Shown: in pieces, positions 43,050 through 55,979 of the stretch
How the letters are laid out: each line of letters opens with the position of its first letter
Position numbering within the stretch: position 1 is the first letter of the stretch
DNA from: Vandiemenella viatica
Lineage: Eukaryota; Arthropoda; Insecta; Orthoptera; Morabidae
Direction: 5' to 3'
Assembly (NCBI GenBank): GCA_031002005.1
Contig: CM061919.1
Coordinates: 31,585,088-31,649,087 of the forward strand
DNA length: 64,000 nucleotides
The notes under the pieces: generated by a model
The model's database searches: none
Told to the model about the DNA's origin: nothing
What the model saw: the letters and a program-made list of their open reading frames with translations, nothing else
Position numbers and translations under genes: made by a program

Positions 43050-43455
43050 AATCCCTATTTATTTAAATAAATGCATTTTACTTTAAATGACGCAAAGTAT
43101 AATATCAGAAATGGATAACTGTTATTTATTTGAGTGATACATTTTGCGATTGGTACATTTCACGTAAACGCTCTCCAAGTTTTTAGTAAACTTCATTCTT
43201 TAATTCTGCCAAAAAATTATTAGGTTATGTTTTAAGCTAGTTCCCTTACTCTGGTTAGATTATCAGAGTATTTGGCTAGGATTTTATTTAAATAAGTGTA
43301 TTTTACTTTAAATGATGGAGACTATAATTCAAAAATGGATAACTGTTATTTATTTGACTGAAACACTGCGCGATTATGTACGTATCTCCGAGTTTTTAAT
43401 AAACCTCATTTTTTCTTATCGTCTGCCAAAAAACTTATTAGGTTATGCTTCAACC
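43050..43455. repeat. Tandem duplication, period about 233 bp
   Basis: TATTTAAATAAATGCATTTTA starts at about 43058 and recurs as TATTTAAATAAGTGTATTTTA at about 43291. Both are followed by CTTTAAATGA, AAATGGATAACTGTTATTTA, and later CCAAAAA-TTATTAGGTTATG. Two diverged copies are visible. No coding content. Confidence 0.8.
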
Positions 43456-44068
43456 TAGTGCTTATAACTGATACAGATAAAATAGCGTAAACTTTGAATA
43501 CCCTTTTAGATGAATTACTGCATCTAGTTGTCGTAAACAAATAAAAAGCATCATGAAGGAACGATTGTAATATGGTGGCTGTTAATTCGCAAGTGATGGC
43601 TGGCACATGGTCGTTCTCTAGCCAATAGGTATAGACAACGCGTGCAGACTCCAGACAACACGCGCAGACTCCAGACAACACATTTTATATAAGAGGATAG
43701 CTCTGGACAAAGTCATTAGAGAATGGGAGGAAACGAACACCTGTAGCATTACCGATAGTGTAATAACATCCTTGAAGTAGGCGTTCCATGTCACGCGCCG
43801 GTTAGTACTCTTTTAAGGAAGTTTCCATAACAACGGGAGACACACAGATACTAAGAGATTGCTTAGAGCAGCAGCTAAGGAGAGCTTGCTAGGAAGAAGT
43901 CCGATAATGTATTTAATTTAAAATAAAAGAGTGATTTTAATTGTGCAAAAAGGGACTAACAAATTAATTATTTGATTAAGCTGCACAAAAGATATCTTCC
44001 GAAATAATATAAAAGAATCACATCGTAAATACAACACGACATATTTCTTAATGAATAATCAAGAAACT
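43456..44068. other. Intervening DNA with a short 21-bp tandem repeat
   Basis: At about 43642-43682 the unit GCAGACTCCAGACAACACGC occurs twice in tandem. The rest shows no recognisable gene or element end. The section 43690-43900 is slightly richer in GC but has no motif I can name. Confidence 0.45.
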
Positions 44069-45010
44069 GCTATTATAAGAAATACGACACACCCCAGTAA
44101 AATTAGGTAGAAGCCAACTAAATATCTCATGCTTGGCCTTCGCAGATGATTTGGCTATTGTCAGAAAGTGAACAACAAGCCATCAAACAAATAGAATCCC
44201 TCAAAGAATTAACAGAAAAAATTAGACTAAAAATCTCCTTTGAGAAAACTTCGAACTGAACATAAAACATTGGACACAAAATATGGAAAAATCAACAGTC
44301 ACCGAGTTTAAATACTTAGGCGAAATTATCAGTCCAACAGGACTCAAAAAGAAGGCACAACAAAACATACTCAACAAGATGAAAAAGGCTTTCAGACAGA
44401 CCTGCAACATCTACAACAAAAAGAACATAGGAATCCAATCAAAAATTAGGCATTACAATACAGTTATTTAACCCAATGCTCTCTACGCCACACAAACACT
44501 AACACTAAACGCTAAGAGGGACATCGAGAACATCCAATCCAAAAAGAAGAATGAAGAATCATCAGGGAAATTATTGGACCAACCAAAACGAAAGAAGGCT
44601 GCAGACTAAAGTCAAACAAAACAGTACAGTCCCACTCAAACATAGCCAATGCCATCAGAAAAAACAGACTAAAATTCTACAGTCACAACTACAGGATCCC
44701 AGATTAATTAAGCAGATATTCGACCTCATGCAACCATTAGAAATATCTAACAACTGGTTTGATCCAGTAAGACAAGACCTGGAAAAAGCAAATATGAAGA
44801 GAGATCAGAAATCCTAGATCGCAAAATCTTCAGACAAGAAATACACAACTGGGTAGTCATGCCAGAAACCAAATCCAAGAAGAGCAGCACAACTTGGACA
44901 GAAGCGAGAAAACTTGCCTTCAGTAAATGGATGTGAGAATACTGGAACTCAGACAGAAAATGACTAATTTTTGCATGATCTTTATAGGTCCATCTGCATA
45001 AAATCATAGT
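44069..45010 (+). pseudogene. LINE reverse transcriptase C-terminal part, third RTE-like family
   Basis: The RT active-site region reads CLAFADDLAIVSESEQQAIK (Asp pair at about 44150) after degraded GRSQLNIS. It continues EFKYLGEIISPTGL at 44300 and QSKIRHYNTVI at 44440. The C-terminal part includes IIGPTKTKEGCRLKSNK, NAIRKNRLKFYSHNYR, IFDL and WFDPVRQDLEKANMK, an order known from arthropod RTE-like LINEs. Frameshifts break it at least six times. It ends just before the leader of RTE-like copy 2. Confidence 0.8.
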
Positions 45011-46439
45011 AATAAATATAACTGACTCGTAATTAAAAGTGTTACATAGTGCACCCTGTTTGCAAGGATGAGGCTCTGAAGACTGAATGATTCCCAGTAT
45101 AAGGAGTCACCTGCTGGCTAATAGCCTTCTGAAAGGGAGACAGAAGAGTGGTCCGGGGCACCCTTTTGTCCATGGGGTTGGCAATGGTCCCTAAAGCCGT
45201 ATGAATCAGAAATGATCAACGGCATGGAGATGCAGAAGGCAACGGGCAGCCCCTGCATTAAAGACCAAACGGATATCCAGAGAACATGTAATCCTCTTGA
45301 ATTACATATAGAATGATGGCTTCTTCCTGGGTAAAATATTCCCAAGCTAAAATAGTCTCCCAATCAGATCTTCAAGTGGGAACTGCTCAGGGAAGAGTCA
45401 TCAGAATTGGTAGAAACATTCTACAAGTCGGCGCATGGAATGTTAGAAGCCTGAATATGGCAGGTAGATTATAAAACTTAAAAAGTGAGTTGGAAGAACT
45501 TAAGTTAGATGTTATTGGGATTAGTGAGATTAATTGGAAGGATGCACAGTATTTCTGGTGAGGGGAACACATGATAATTAGCATACAAGCTGTTAGTGGA
45601 GTTACTGGTGTAGGATTTATTACTTGTATGAACAAGATAGAAGGGGAAACAGGTGAGTTATTATAAACAGTTTAGTGACAAGATTATTTTGATGAGGTAA
45701 GACACCAAGCCTACCCCAATCATATTAGTGCAAGTGTATATGCGCCAATGTCACAAGATGATGAGGCAACAGAGAAAATATATGACAAAATTTAAAAATT
45801 AATCCAATTAGATGAGATTCCTGCAGAACTATTTAAATCCCTATGAGAAGAAGGAATCCAAAGATTATTCAAATTTATATAGAAAAGTTATGAAACAGCA
45901 TCATCTTCACACTTACAAAGAAAGCACAAGCTGACAGATGTGAGAATTATTGCATTGTAAGTGTAACATCACATGCTTAAAAATTACTGAACACGATAAT
46001 ATACAGAAGAAGGGAAAGTGTAGTAGGTGAAGATCAGTTAGGGGTCAAGGAAAAACTGTGCAATTATGGCATTGGGGGTAGGATCACGAAAAACAAAGAT
46101 ACTCTTATGGCATTTGTTGATTTAGAAGAAGCTTATGTTAGGTGGGACAAGATGTTCAAAATTTTAAAGAAGTCAGATATACAATATCGAGATAGAAGAA
46201 TACTTATAAACTTATATAAGTGGCTATAATAAAAGTAGAGAATCATGAGAAGCACGCTTCAGTTAAAAAGGGTGTGAGACAAGGTTGTAGTCTATCCCCA
46301 TTACTATTTCAGCCTTTGTGTAGAAGAAGCAATAAAGGAAGCGAAAGAAAGCTTTGAATGAGCCAAGGAGAAAAAAAAACCAGTATGTTAGGATTTGCTG
46401 ATGACATTTGTCTTGTTAGCAGACCAGACTGAGGATATT

Positions 46440-46935
46440 TATTTATTTGTTTGCTAATTAACATTGTATATAAAGAAATAATACTTAACATCAATATATA
46501 ATGTATGTGTATGATTCTATAGTTCATGAAAGTCTTTTAATGTCAGATTAGTCCAGCATAAGATCCTCCAAAAAAGTTGACGTTGGTTGCACATAAGTTA
46601 ACCAGACTTATTATTCTATGGTATGGTCCAAAAGCAACATAGTTTTTTTTGGGTTTAACAGCATCCAACAGTCTTCTTGTTTGACGATCTACCCTAGAGC
46701 AATTAAATTGGAATTTCTCAAGTATTTCTGGTGAATTAGTAAGTCCATTGACATCTTTGTAAAAGAAGCATAGGTCTGTCAATTGCCTTCATAGGCAATA
46801 GAGCTACACATCACACACGTCAGTAATGTTTTCATCATGAGGATAGTGTAACAGGAAATTACAGAACTTATGCTGAACCTCTCCCAGGGATTTCAGTAGT
46901 TCTGCAGGTATCTCATCAAACGGGATTTTTATTGA
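46440..46935 (-). mobile_element. LINE C-terminal fragment plus inverted RTE scrap, inserted in copy 2
   Basis: The minus strand at 46800-46545 reads PEILEKFQFNCSRVDRQTRR, then LLDAVKPKKNYVAFGPYHRI, then ISLVNLCATNVNFFGG, the form of the last segment of a LINE ORF2. An A/T-rich tail points toward 46440. At 46925-46860 the minus strand reads FDEIPAELLKSLGE, which is an RTE scrap in the opposite orientation. The RTE sequence resumes exactly at GAGAAGTTAC, so the whole block is an insertion or a rearranged fragment. Confidence 0.6.
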
Positions 46936-47062
46936 GAAGTTACTTACTGTCATGAACGAAATACTGAAAGAAGATTTTGGCCCAAATATAAATCAAAGCA
47001 AGACAAAAGTGATCAAATTTAGTAGAAATTACACCAATAATAGTAGATTAAATATAAAAATA

Positions 47063-47325
47063 GAACAGTCTGGTAGCTCACTGGTCAAGGTGTTTGCTTT
47101 CAAAACATTTGCTGCTCCAGTCCCGGGTTCGAATCCTGGTAGATACAGGAATTTTGAGAGTTGTGTTTGATCGTCTGAACTACACCAGGACGTTCCATGG
47201 TTCGGATTCCACCTTAAACTGCAGGTCCCAAAGTAAAGGAACTGACGGTCCTACCTCTGACACAATGGCTTAGTATGTCTCCTTTGGGAGAATCCAACCA
47301 ACCTTTGGGTTGCGGACTAAGTTAC
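47063..47325 (+). mobile_element. tRNA-derived SINE with 15-bp target duplication
   Basis: It is flanked by TTAAATATAAAAATA (47048-47062) and TTAAATATAACAATA (47326-47340), a 15-bp TSD with one mismatch, and it interrupts the RTE copy at a point that is continuous in copy 1. The head has TGGTAGCTCACTGGTCAAGG as A box and GGGTTCGAATCC as an intact B box about 40 bases on. The body includes CACCAGGACGTTCC and CAAAGTAAAGGAACTGACGG. It would be transcribed by RNA polymerase III. Confidence 0.87.
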
Positions 47326-47659
47326 TTAAATATAACAATACGGATGGATGCGATAGGGGAAGTTAGTGAATTTTGCTACTTAGGAAGTAAAATTACAACT
47401 GATGGTTGAAGAAGGAATGATCTTAAAAGCAGAACAGCACAAGCAAAAAGAGCATTCACGAAAAAGATAAATCTTTGTTTCAAATATTGATCTCAGACTC
47501 AGAAAGAAGTTTTAGGGACTGAAGACAGAAAAATTTCCCCAAACAACTACAGAGATAATTCTCATGAAACAAATCTTGCTGCAAAACATGCTATCACAAC
47601 CTAATCCAATACGGCCACCTTTTCATCATTGGACATACAGGTACCACAAAACACAATCA

Positions 47660-48800
47660 TCAGTCAGTTATATCATTAAACAATGTGGCCTCTTGGAGTT
47701 ATGAATTCAGGGGGAGCTTGAGAGAAGTCTTCTCCAGGTTGAATAATCTTGGGCGATCCTCTGTCAGTTAACTGCAACAACTGTGTATATGTACTTGTCC
47801 CATCAGTGTGGTGGTCTCTTGGTTCCACTCCAACACTGCTTTTGTCCTTTTGTCTTTCATCCGAGCAATATGACCAGCCCAGTGCCACCTCAAGGAGCCT
47901 GTATTCTCTAAGATGTTTGTGACACCTGTGATTGATCTAATATTAGTTGCTCTCATCCTGTCATTTTTAGTTAAGCCCAGCATCCAACTTTCCATAGATC
48001 ACTGTGCTGTTCCAAGTTTTCCTTAAACTAATTCATTTATTGTCCGGGCCTAATCGCTGTAAGACAGCACGGGAAGAATGCATTGTTTGTAAACTATTTG
48101 CTTTAAATTTTTGGGCATACTAAATTTGAGAATTTGCCATCTCAGCTTAATGCAATGGAAAATTTCAGGTATTACATTTCATCTCATATTTACAAGCTGG
48201 CCAAGATAAATGTTTTCATTGATATTTTCTAAAGATATGTTATTTAATTCTACATTCCCCTCAGTGGCCCATTTGTTAGATATAACATTTGTTTCTATAA
48301 GGTTCATATTCAGGCCAGCTGCTTTGCACTATGAGACAATGTCATTAGCCACAAGCACAATGTCGTCAGCAAATCTTAAGTTGTTACATCTTCTGCCATT
48401 GATTCTAATTGCTTTTTCTGCCCATTCTAGCTTTGATATTGCCATTTGCAAGAAAGCTGAAAATAATTTCAGAGAGATGGGATTACCTTGATTAACATTT
48501 CTTTCGATGCAGAAATCTACCATTCATTCTACAATACTGTTAAAGGCTGAGCAGGTGCTATAAATCTTATGGAGCACTCTGAAATAAGCTGTGTCGCTGC
48601 AGAACATGCCTTGAACTCACTGAATCAAATGCCTATTCGAAATTTACAAAGACTATGCAAAGAGGCATCTGGTATTTGTTTGAACAGCTAATTAGTTCCA
48701 CAGGGCCAGAATATGGTTGACTGTGCTAAATAACCTCACTATTAGCCTCTGGGTAGGAGCAGCTTTGATGTCTCATAAAAAAGTTTTACCAACTGCAGAA
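47660..48800 (-). pseudogene. RTE-like LINE reverse transcriptase, second family (minus strand)
   Basis: On the minus strand the fragment begins with a degraded ISCSNKYQMPLCIVFVNFE (48690-48620), matching ISRANKYQMPLCVAFVDFE at 39.58 kb. It continues ERNVNQGNPISLKLFSAFLQ and NLRFADDIVLVAND (48395-48335), with FADD intact. After another break it gives RWHWAGHIARMKDKRTKAVL at about 47880 and ends near 47665 with an AGAGGCCACAT word also present at 40570. Stops and shifts disable it. It is a sister copy of the element at 39.2 kb. Confidence 0.82.
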
Positions 48801-50665
48801 CTCAAACTTTACAATACACCTCATATATAAACTCACATGCCTCCACTGCAGAAGTACATACATAGTGCACTTGTCATGAGAATGAAAGGCTGCCAGCAGC
48901 TTATCCCATCCTGTGGCAAAACCCACAAATTGAACAATTTTGAAAGCAGTTTTACAGTGAGTGCTATCAGTTTTCCCTGAAACTACAACCTCCTCTGAAC
49001 TACACAGATGGAAAATAAATTACCAACATATCCTAGACACCAAACAGCCACTCCTGATCTCAGTCTCCAATTAGATCCTACCGGTAGCCCCAACACGGGG
49101 GGAGGGGGGCGGATCAGGTCTCAGCACAGGGGAAGGGTCTGGAATTCTGAAACACATGTAATTAATAGATGCTCCCTTATTTTGTTGAAAAAATTAGTTC
49201 TACAAGTGGTGTGTGTGCATGTGTGTGTGTATATACATGTAAACAGTGGCTAAAACTTGCAGGACATGACCCAGCTAATTTGACTACAAAAATCTTCAAT
49301 ATATTTTAGTGAAGACCACTTTGATACAAGCACTTACTTAATATTTTATTATGTTAAATAATATAAATGTCTCAATATTTTGTTCTTTGATAAACTTATA
49401 TGCCTATTAATAAATTTCGACATTATAGAGTTTAAATATTGTGTACACCTATTGATACATGCTAAAATAAGTCAGACAACTTCTGATTTGACCCGTGATT
49501 CAAATGCTCAACATTACGTAATGCATCTAGCAGATCAGTAGTGTTATCCAAAATATATCAGTAATATTCCTAAGGTTGCTAACATTAGTGTGTCCTATTC
49601 ATCAGTAACAATGTCTGCGACTATTAGTTTGTTGCCACGAATACTTGCCACTAGCTCATTGTCTACTTATGTGCATTTTCAATAAGCAATATTTTTAACT
49701 TTTCCTCTACTAATATTGCCCCCTAAAACTAATTTTAGCTAATAATAACAATTATTTTTAGGATATTTAAGTTTTTAAATCCTATTCTCTAAAGCCTAAC
49801 ATTCAAAGGCAATGCCGAGAAATGACGTTCTTGCATAGCAATTCATAATTTTATACTAGATACAATTTTCAGCACAAAATAGCATTTCAATTTTTGACTA
49901 TATATACAATGAGGAAAAGTAATGAAATTCCAAAATTTTGCTGATCAGAAATCACTGATGCGAAAAAACATTCCCAGTATCATCACCTCAATTTTGGGAG
50001 TGTGTGAGCAGTTTTTCTTTTAATTTGAAGCATGAAAATAATATTGTGACGTGTTTCCAATACAGTAACCTTAAGAATGGTGTACTTACACGACACAGCT
50101 TTTTGCGCATAATGGAACATACAAAGGTGGCACCTATCTCAATATGTTTTGTTTCATTTATGTACCATCAGAGCTAGTTCAGTGTAATAATATAAACAAA
50201 GCATTTCTTTTAAGGCAAATTCTAACTTGAATAATATTTGTCCACTTTCACTTTAGCTTTGCAATTTTTCATGTGATATAACTTCTTTATATTTACTTCC
50301 ACAAACACAGCTCTTATTTATTATTTGAGCACCAAGTTAAATCAAACCTAAGTAGAACCTTTTGTGTACTATTTGTGCAGTTTTCGCTGATGTAAATAAA
50401 TATTACAACCTTCTAGATCTTCCGTTACAAACTTAGAATGAAATTTATCAGTTTTGCACCATGTACCAACAATTCTTATAAAGTGTATACAAGTAGAATG
50501 TACTTCAGTCATCCATCCAATATATCTTACCTTGCACAACAGATCTAGTACACATTTAAATCTGATTCCTTTTTGATTTTCGACTGTGGAAATGAATGTG
50601 CAAGACCTTATCTACTTTCCAGAAAAAAAATTAGAAAGTTTTAGACCTCTTAATGTTATGCTTGT
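48801..50665. other. 1.9 kb of AT-rich DNA, no gene recognised
   Basis: The stretch holds a G-rich patch at 49090-49140 and a short TG microsatellite at 49208-49232. I see no terminal repeats, coding motif or tRNA-like boxes. The small open frame 49008-49253 spans the G-rich patch and lacks a recognisable domain. Confidence 0.5.
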
Positions 50666-50667
50666 TT

Positions 50668-51670
50668 TATAGATTATCAGAAGGCCTTTGACAGGGTAAA
50701 GCATTAGAAAATTATAGAAATTTTAAAATATTGGCTTGGATGACAAAGACCTTAAAATTATCGTTAACCTGTATTGGAACCAGTCTGCTGATGTGAGACT
50801 GAAGGGAGAAAATTCTTTGTGGTGTAAGTCAAGGTTGTATCCTGTTCCCCTTATTATTTAATATCTATTCAATCTTTAGGGAGGCGTTGAGTGATGTGGA
50901 TATGGGAGTGCTATTGAATGGAAACTGTATAAGCTACACAGATGACACAGTCCATTTTTGCAGACAGTCAGGAAAGTTTACAATATCATATAGATAGTGT
51001 GTTACAAAGCAGCCACAAATACAGATTTGGCATTAAGATAAATAATGGTCACTGGCAAAAATTACAAATCACAATCCCATTTTATAATTAACAAGACCAC
51101 TGAATGTGTATTAAGGTATATGTATCTTGTCACCACAGTAAATAGCCAATGGGATCCATATGAAGAAGTAAAGTCACTTATTGGTAAAGCCAGGGCTACT
51201 TTCAATAAAATGAATAACCTCTTTAAAAGTCGTAATTTCTCGATTACCACGAAGATGAGACTCCTGCACTGCTGTGTGTTCTCTGGCCTCCTATATAGCG
51301 TTGAAACGTGAATATTAACAGGAACCATCAGTAAAAGTTAGAAGCTTCTGAAATGTAGATGTATCGAAGGATGTTGAGAATACTACAAACGCTGAAGTGC
51401 TTCGCATAATGAAAAAAGATGGAAACATTGACCATCGTAAAAACACAGAAGCTACAGTACCTTGGACACATCATGAGGAACTCTGTCAGTCTGTTGTCCA
51501 GGAGAAAATACCAGGAAAGAGAAGTGCTGGTAGAAGAACTTCTTGGTTAAAAAATCTGAGAACATGGACCTCCAAGACATCTAAGGAGTTAATCCGAGCA
51601 TCAACCAGCAGAGACAATACAGCCAAGATGGTTGCTGACATCCGGAAGGCTAAGGGACAAATTTCTTCGA
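50668..51670 (+). pseudogene. LINE reverse transcriptase fragment, RTE-like
   Basis: The frame opens with DYQKAFDRVKH at 50670 (motif A, Asp kept). It continues VSQGCILFPLLFNIY-like text at 50825-50865, then SYTDDTVHFC at about 50930 with the catalytic Asp pair. Next come LRYMYLVTTVNSQW and SRNFSITTKMRLLHCCVFSG at 51110-51300. The C-terminal segment KLQYLGHIMRNS and GKRSAGRRTSWLKNLRTWT lies at 51450-51580. Frameshifts separate these blocks. It ends close to 51670, where a CR1-like fragment begins. Confidence 0.82.
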
Positions 51671-51780
51671 TATATTCTTAATAAAGCCTGATGATAACCT
51701 TGTGGGGTGATCGTGAAGCAGTTCTGATGGATATTAGAGGATTCAGTGAACCAGCAGCCAAAATTGATGGGGGAAATAGG
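51671..51780 (+). pseudogene. CR1-like LINE endonuclease fragment, left half
   Basis: ATATTCTTAATAAAGCCTGA and GCAGTTCTGATGGATATTAG match 62957-63060 of the CR1-like LINE, where the frame reads DIFLIKPDDN and AVLMDIRGFSKP. About 25 bp around the S-D-H position is deleted. The fragment is cut at 51780 by composite hAT copy B and continues at 56983. Confidence 0.75.
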
Positions 51781-53679
51781 CAGTGGCGTAGCTAGGGGGG
51801 GGGGGGCGGTGGGGGCAGTCCGTCCCGGGTGTCACCCGTTTGGGGATGACACCCACATAGTAATCGAAATTAGTGTGACACAAAAAAAATTAATAAACTT
51901 CTTTTATCCTTTGGTGTCGAAACACGTCTACTTTTATTGTTATGAATATTTGTTTTTAGGTTGATCTAGCGCTTTTTCAAATGCGATCCAGGCGGCTGTG
52001 CTCATTCGTTATAGTAGAATATAATTGTTGGCAATACCGTGGGCTTAAACAAAGAGAGCACCGCTCTGTAGCTCTAACAATCACAAGAAATCGTTCATTG
52101 TTGTGCTTGCCGTCTGTCACTGTTGTTTGGTTTGTTAGAAGCAGCGGTGGATATAATGTAGGTTTTATTGCATAAAAAGAGGAAGTTTTAAAATTAAAGT
52201 TTATGTATAATTGCTAAAATCATAGGAATTAGACAGTTAAATTGTATATCCTCGAAAATATTTGGAGAAAATTTGGAAATGAAAACCAAGCGTATGTCGG
52301 AATACGCGTAGTCTAGGTTTTAAAATTGTTTTGCTTATTTAGAATTCCATTAGCTTTCAAGCTAAGATTTACAAGTGCTTTGAAGTTTTTCTAGTAATTT
52401 TTGAATTTATTATCTGACGGATTCGTGATGTATAAACTGAGTACATTTCGCGTTATCCGATTTACACTCTGCGTACCTGCCTATTATCGACAGTGCACCT
52501 ATATTCGACATGAAATCGTATCATGTTCGAATTTATGCTATTAAAAACTGTGCATTAAACTAGCAATACTGTCAGGTTTCAAATCAATCTGAACGGGTCC
52601 AAGTGTTCGTTGATTGTATCGTCCGTCGTTGGTAATCAGTTTTTGTAAAGCTTGTGTTTAAAACAGTCGGAACCATAACTGTTGCGTATAGAACTGTAAT
52701 GTAAATTATATATATTTAAAACTGTAAAGGAAATGAAATGTAAATTGTTAAACTATGTAAATAGAACTGTAAAGTAATGAAATGTGAATTGTCATAAAAT
52801 GCAAGTAACTTGGCTGTGTGGCTCATAAGGCCGAAAGCCATTTAAATAAATAAATTTAAAAAAAGTCGGAACCGCTTATCTTGCTAGCGAAATCGTAACA
52901 TTAGTAAGCACTTAAATTCTAGGTTCATGTAAGTTTGCTATGCTTTCTTCTGATCGAGAATATGCAAATATGATCGCGATGAAATAAATAAGCGTATGAT
53001 TCTCTATGAATTTTCCATAATAAATTAAGAGAAGAAGAAAATTTGTATTATGGGTAACCCCTCTGTCCAATACAGGCGTATTCCTTAAATCGACAGGGAT
53101 GTCGAACTTTTGTTCCTGATCAAACTGAGCGAACATTCAAGCCGTTTACAACATTTTTATTATATGCTACAGTGCGGCGCTAGAAATGTAAAATTAACAC
53201 GTGAAGACGGTCTTCAGTACATACAATGTCATATTTAGAAGTCTGTAGCTACGTGTACCTTAGGCGGGTAGTAAAATACTTAATACTTCACTTGTGAAGT
53301 ACTTCATGTAAAGACGGCAGATATCGCAAAGGCATGTTCTTATATTACCTAAGCCGTTTTTAATTCCGTTGTTTTTATATTGCCTTTTTTGTTCTATTTT
53401 TATGAAGGAACTTAATGTAGAGTTGCTTCTCAGACTATACAGTCTCTCCCAGGGTCTCTCAACTTGTGGGACCTGGATTCTGGGTTTGCACCGATGGAAC
53501 CCCATCTGGGTCTGGAATTGCTTCTACTTGGATCAAGCCACTTCTGTTAACTTTCCTTTCGACATCCCTTGCAAAGTCATTTAAATACAACCTATATTAA
53601 CGTTTCAACAACAAATGATTGGGTAGTTTTCGATTTTAAAAAAAATTTATAGCGAAATATTATGGTCGCACTATAGTTA

Positions 53680-55089
53680 CACTGGCAAAAATTAGAATCT
53701 CACCATGCATACAGGAATGGTAGAGTTTTAGGAAACTTTGAAGATATATCCAGGGCCATACCCAGAAGAAATGATAGCAAATGGAAATGGATACGGATAA
53801 GTTATTACCTTTAGATACAGTTTTCAGTAAGAAATGCGTCCAACTTGAGCACCAATACATTCGTGGATTCTTGCCGACATTGAATCAACAAGTGTTTCGA
53901 ATGTCTTCTTGGGTTATTTCTCTTTATGCCTGCATGTCTTTTGCAGTCAGTTATTGCACAGTTTGTGCTGGGTCACCATGTGATCAAATGTGTCTACTCC
54001 TGGTATCACAGACATGCTCTATTGGGGACAAATCTGGGGACTGTGCTGTTCAAATTTTGATCGAAACTCCTTGCAAGGCTTGTGTAACGATGGCCGCAAT
54101 ATGAGGACGGGCATTATCTTGTTGTTAGATGCGATTTGAATGGTGAACATGAAGGGTATCACAATAAGATGCAGTACCATGTCCACATAGTGGTGGGCTG
54201 TAATTGTGCCTTCAACAACAGCCGACTCAGTCATGCTGTCGAAACTGATTGCCGCCAAAAAATGACACCGGTGACTGCATATGTGTGATGCTCTGAAATC
54301 ACAGCAGGTAAGCCGTTTTCCAATACGCCTCCGAACATGTCGTGAATTATCACTTTGCCACAGACAGAATCGAGACTCGTCTGTAAACACAAATGTACGC
54401 CATTCACATGTCCTTTTATGTTTTGCATTACGCCAGGTTAGATGACGCTGGCAATGAAATCAGATTAATGGGACACATTGCATAGGGTTCAGAGAGCGTA
54501 CTCCAGCTTCAAGCAATTGGTTTTCAATCGTCCAGGGAGGGGGGTGACTCTCTCTGTAACCACTGTTTGGAACTTGCCTACAGTCAACCAATTGGCAGCA
54601 GCAGCCACACACACAATTTGGCAGTCTTCACGTGCTGTTATCCATCAGTATAGACCTGGAGTATTAGAGCTTACTTCCATCACTGTGTAACAAGTCTGTA
54701 TACTGACAATGCACTACGGCCAATCCTTTGGGAGATTTCACGATATGATGCACCTTTTTAAAACACGTCAATTCTCCAACCTCTCTCACAAGTCACAGTT
54801 AGACATTTGAGTGTATAGAGTTGTCACTCTTCGCCTGGACATACTTAGCCAACAAGAACTCGTGGACAACAAAGTGTCATGTTACACCACACTGTACACC
54901 ACTAGTACGTTAAAAGAATATAAAAAATAGCAATTTACATAATAGATAGCACCATAATTCTCATATTATTACATGTAAAACTTTCAATTTTAAATCATTT
55001 AATAATCTTCATGTGGGCATACTTGGGGCCAAATTTCATTCATTTATCACAACATCGTATGGGTGTTGGGATTTTAATTTGCGCCAGTG
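53680..55089 (-). mobile_element. Tc1-like transposon relic in composite copy B
   Basis: This has the same boundaries and content as 27405-28807 in copy A: CACTGGCAAAAATTAGAATC at the left and GCGCCAGTG at the right. The minus strand keeps VFTDESRFCLWQSDNSRHVR with the first catalytic Asp of Tc1 transposases (DESRF), then RRIGKRLTCC, AAISFDSMTESAVVEGTITA and VDMVLHLIVIPFMF. One fewer frame break than copy A interrupts this N-terminal half. The QDN block with the second Asp is altered to NNKIMPVLILRPS, so it is dead. Confidence 0.83.
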
Positions 55090-55418
55090 TGTGTATCAGT
55101 AGCTACGTGTAAAGGTCGAACTCTATTTTGCCAATACTGGTCTGTACCCTCACAACAACGACAGTCGGCCGAGTGGCAGCTCGCCCCCTGGCGTCCACAA
55201 TTTTCCATAGCTCGCCCATGTTCCTACCCGGTCTTTAGTCTCCTTTAACGTTTTCAAGTGATTGTTACAGGGAATCAGTGTTGGGGATGACAGGTAGGTT
55301 TGATACCTTTACTTTATTTTGCACAATTTTGGTACGAAAGTACATTACTTTTTTATCCGACTCATGTAATCACATATCGGGTTGATCTTTTATGTACAAA
55401 AATAGTATCTCAGCGCAG

Positions 55419-55595
55419 CAGTACCGGATTAACCACGTAGCAGGAGGTAGCAAATGCCTACTAGGGGGCCCCGCCCCTAGGCTAGATGGGCGACCTTTTT
55501 TGTTTTTAACTCCACAATTTTCCCCAGGACGGCAAAAATAAAGGGCCTCTTCTTCACATTTGCTACGGGCCTCGCGCTGTCTTAATCCGGCCCTG
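55419..55595. mobile_element. hAT-type MITE nested in composite copy B
   Basis: It has the same CAGTACCGGATTAA and TTAATCCGGCCCTG ends and the same CAGCGCAG TSD (55411-55418, 55596-55603) as in copy A. It is 34 bp shorter, mainly because a GCGCC-rich internal duplication is missing. Confidence 0.88.
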
Positions 55596-55979
55596 CAGCG
55601 CAGTATTAACAAATCATTACCACACTGTACCGGAATGAAAGATTCTCACATATTTCAACGCAATCTCAATGAAATATCAATCACTTCGCACTTGACGTGT
55701 TTGTTTTGCTTGAGGTTATAAGGTTATAACATATTCTAATTTAAATTTAGGTCGTAAAGATTTTGTATAATAAATATAATAATTTCGTGTTATCTCAAAG
55801 TTCTAGTCACAGAGTTTCTTATTAGGAAACTCGCAGTGTACCTATATCATAGTCACCTAACTTCGAAAGGAGACCTACAGATTAACGTGAAATTCGAACA
55901 CGGAGCGTCCTAGAATCCTCGTATAAACAGATAAAAGCATTGCCAGAGGTAAATGTCAATTTTTAGGCCAGCAAAAATT

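Larger units (their letters stand above)
45045..47515 (+). mobile_element. RTE-like LINE copy 2, internally deleted and interrupted
   Basis: The leader CACCCTGTTTGCAAGGATGA matches copy 1 from 600 onward and includes about 90 bp missing from copy 1 (45205-45290). The endonuclease start (GAWNVRSLNMAGRL-like, at 45430) is followed by a deletion that joins position 45800 directly to the RT block DEIPAELFKSL. The RT continues with MAFVDLEEA and VRQGCSLSP (46080-46310) and FADDICLVS-like text at 46395, breaks at 46439 for an insertion, resumes at 46938 and is broken again by a SINE at 47063-47325. It ends near 47515, before the C-terminal domain. More decayed than copy 1. Confidence 0.85.

Noticed and set aside
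43690..43990. Possible LTR of a retrovirus-like element
   Set aside because: A GC-richer patch with no TG...CA ends, no primer-binding site, and no gag, protease, integrase or envelope motif within reach.
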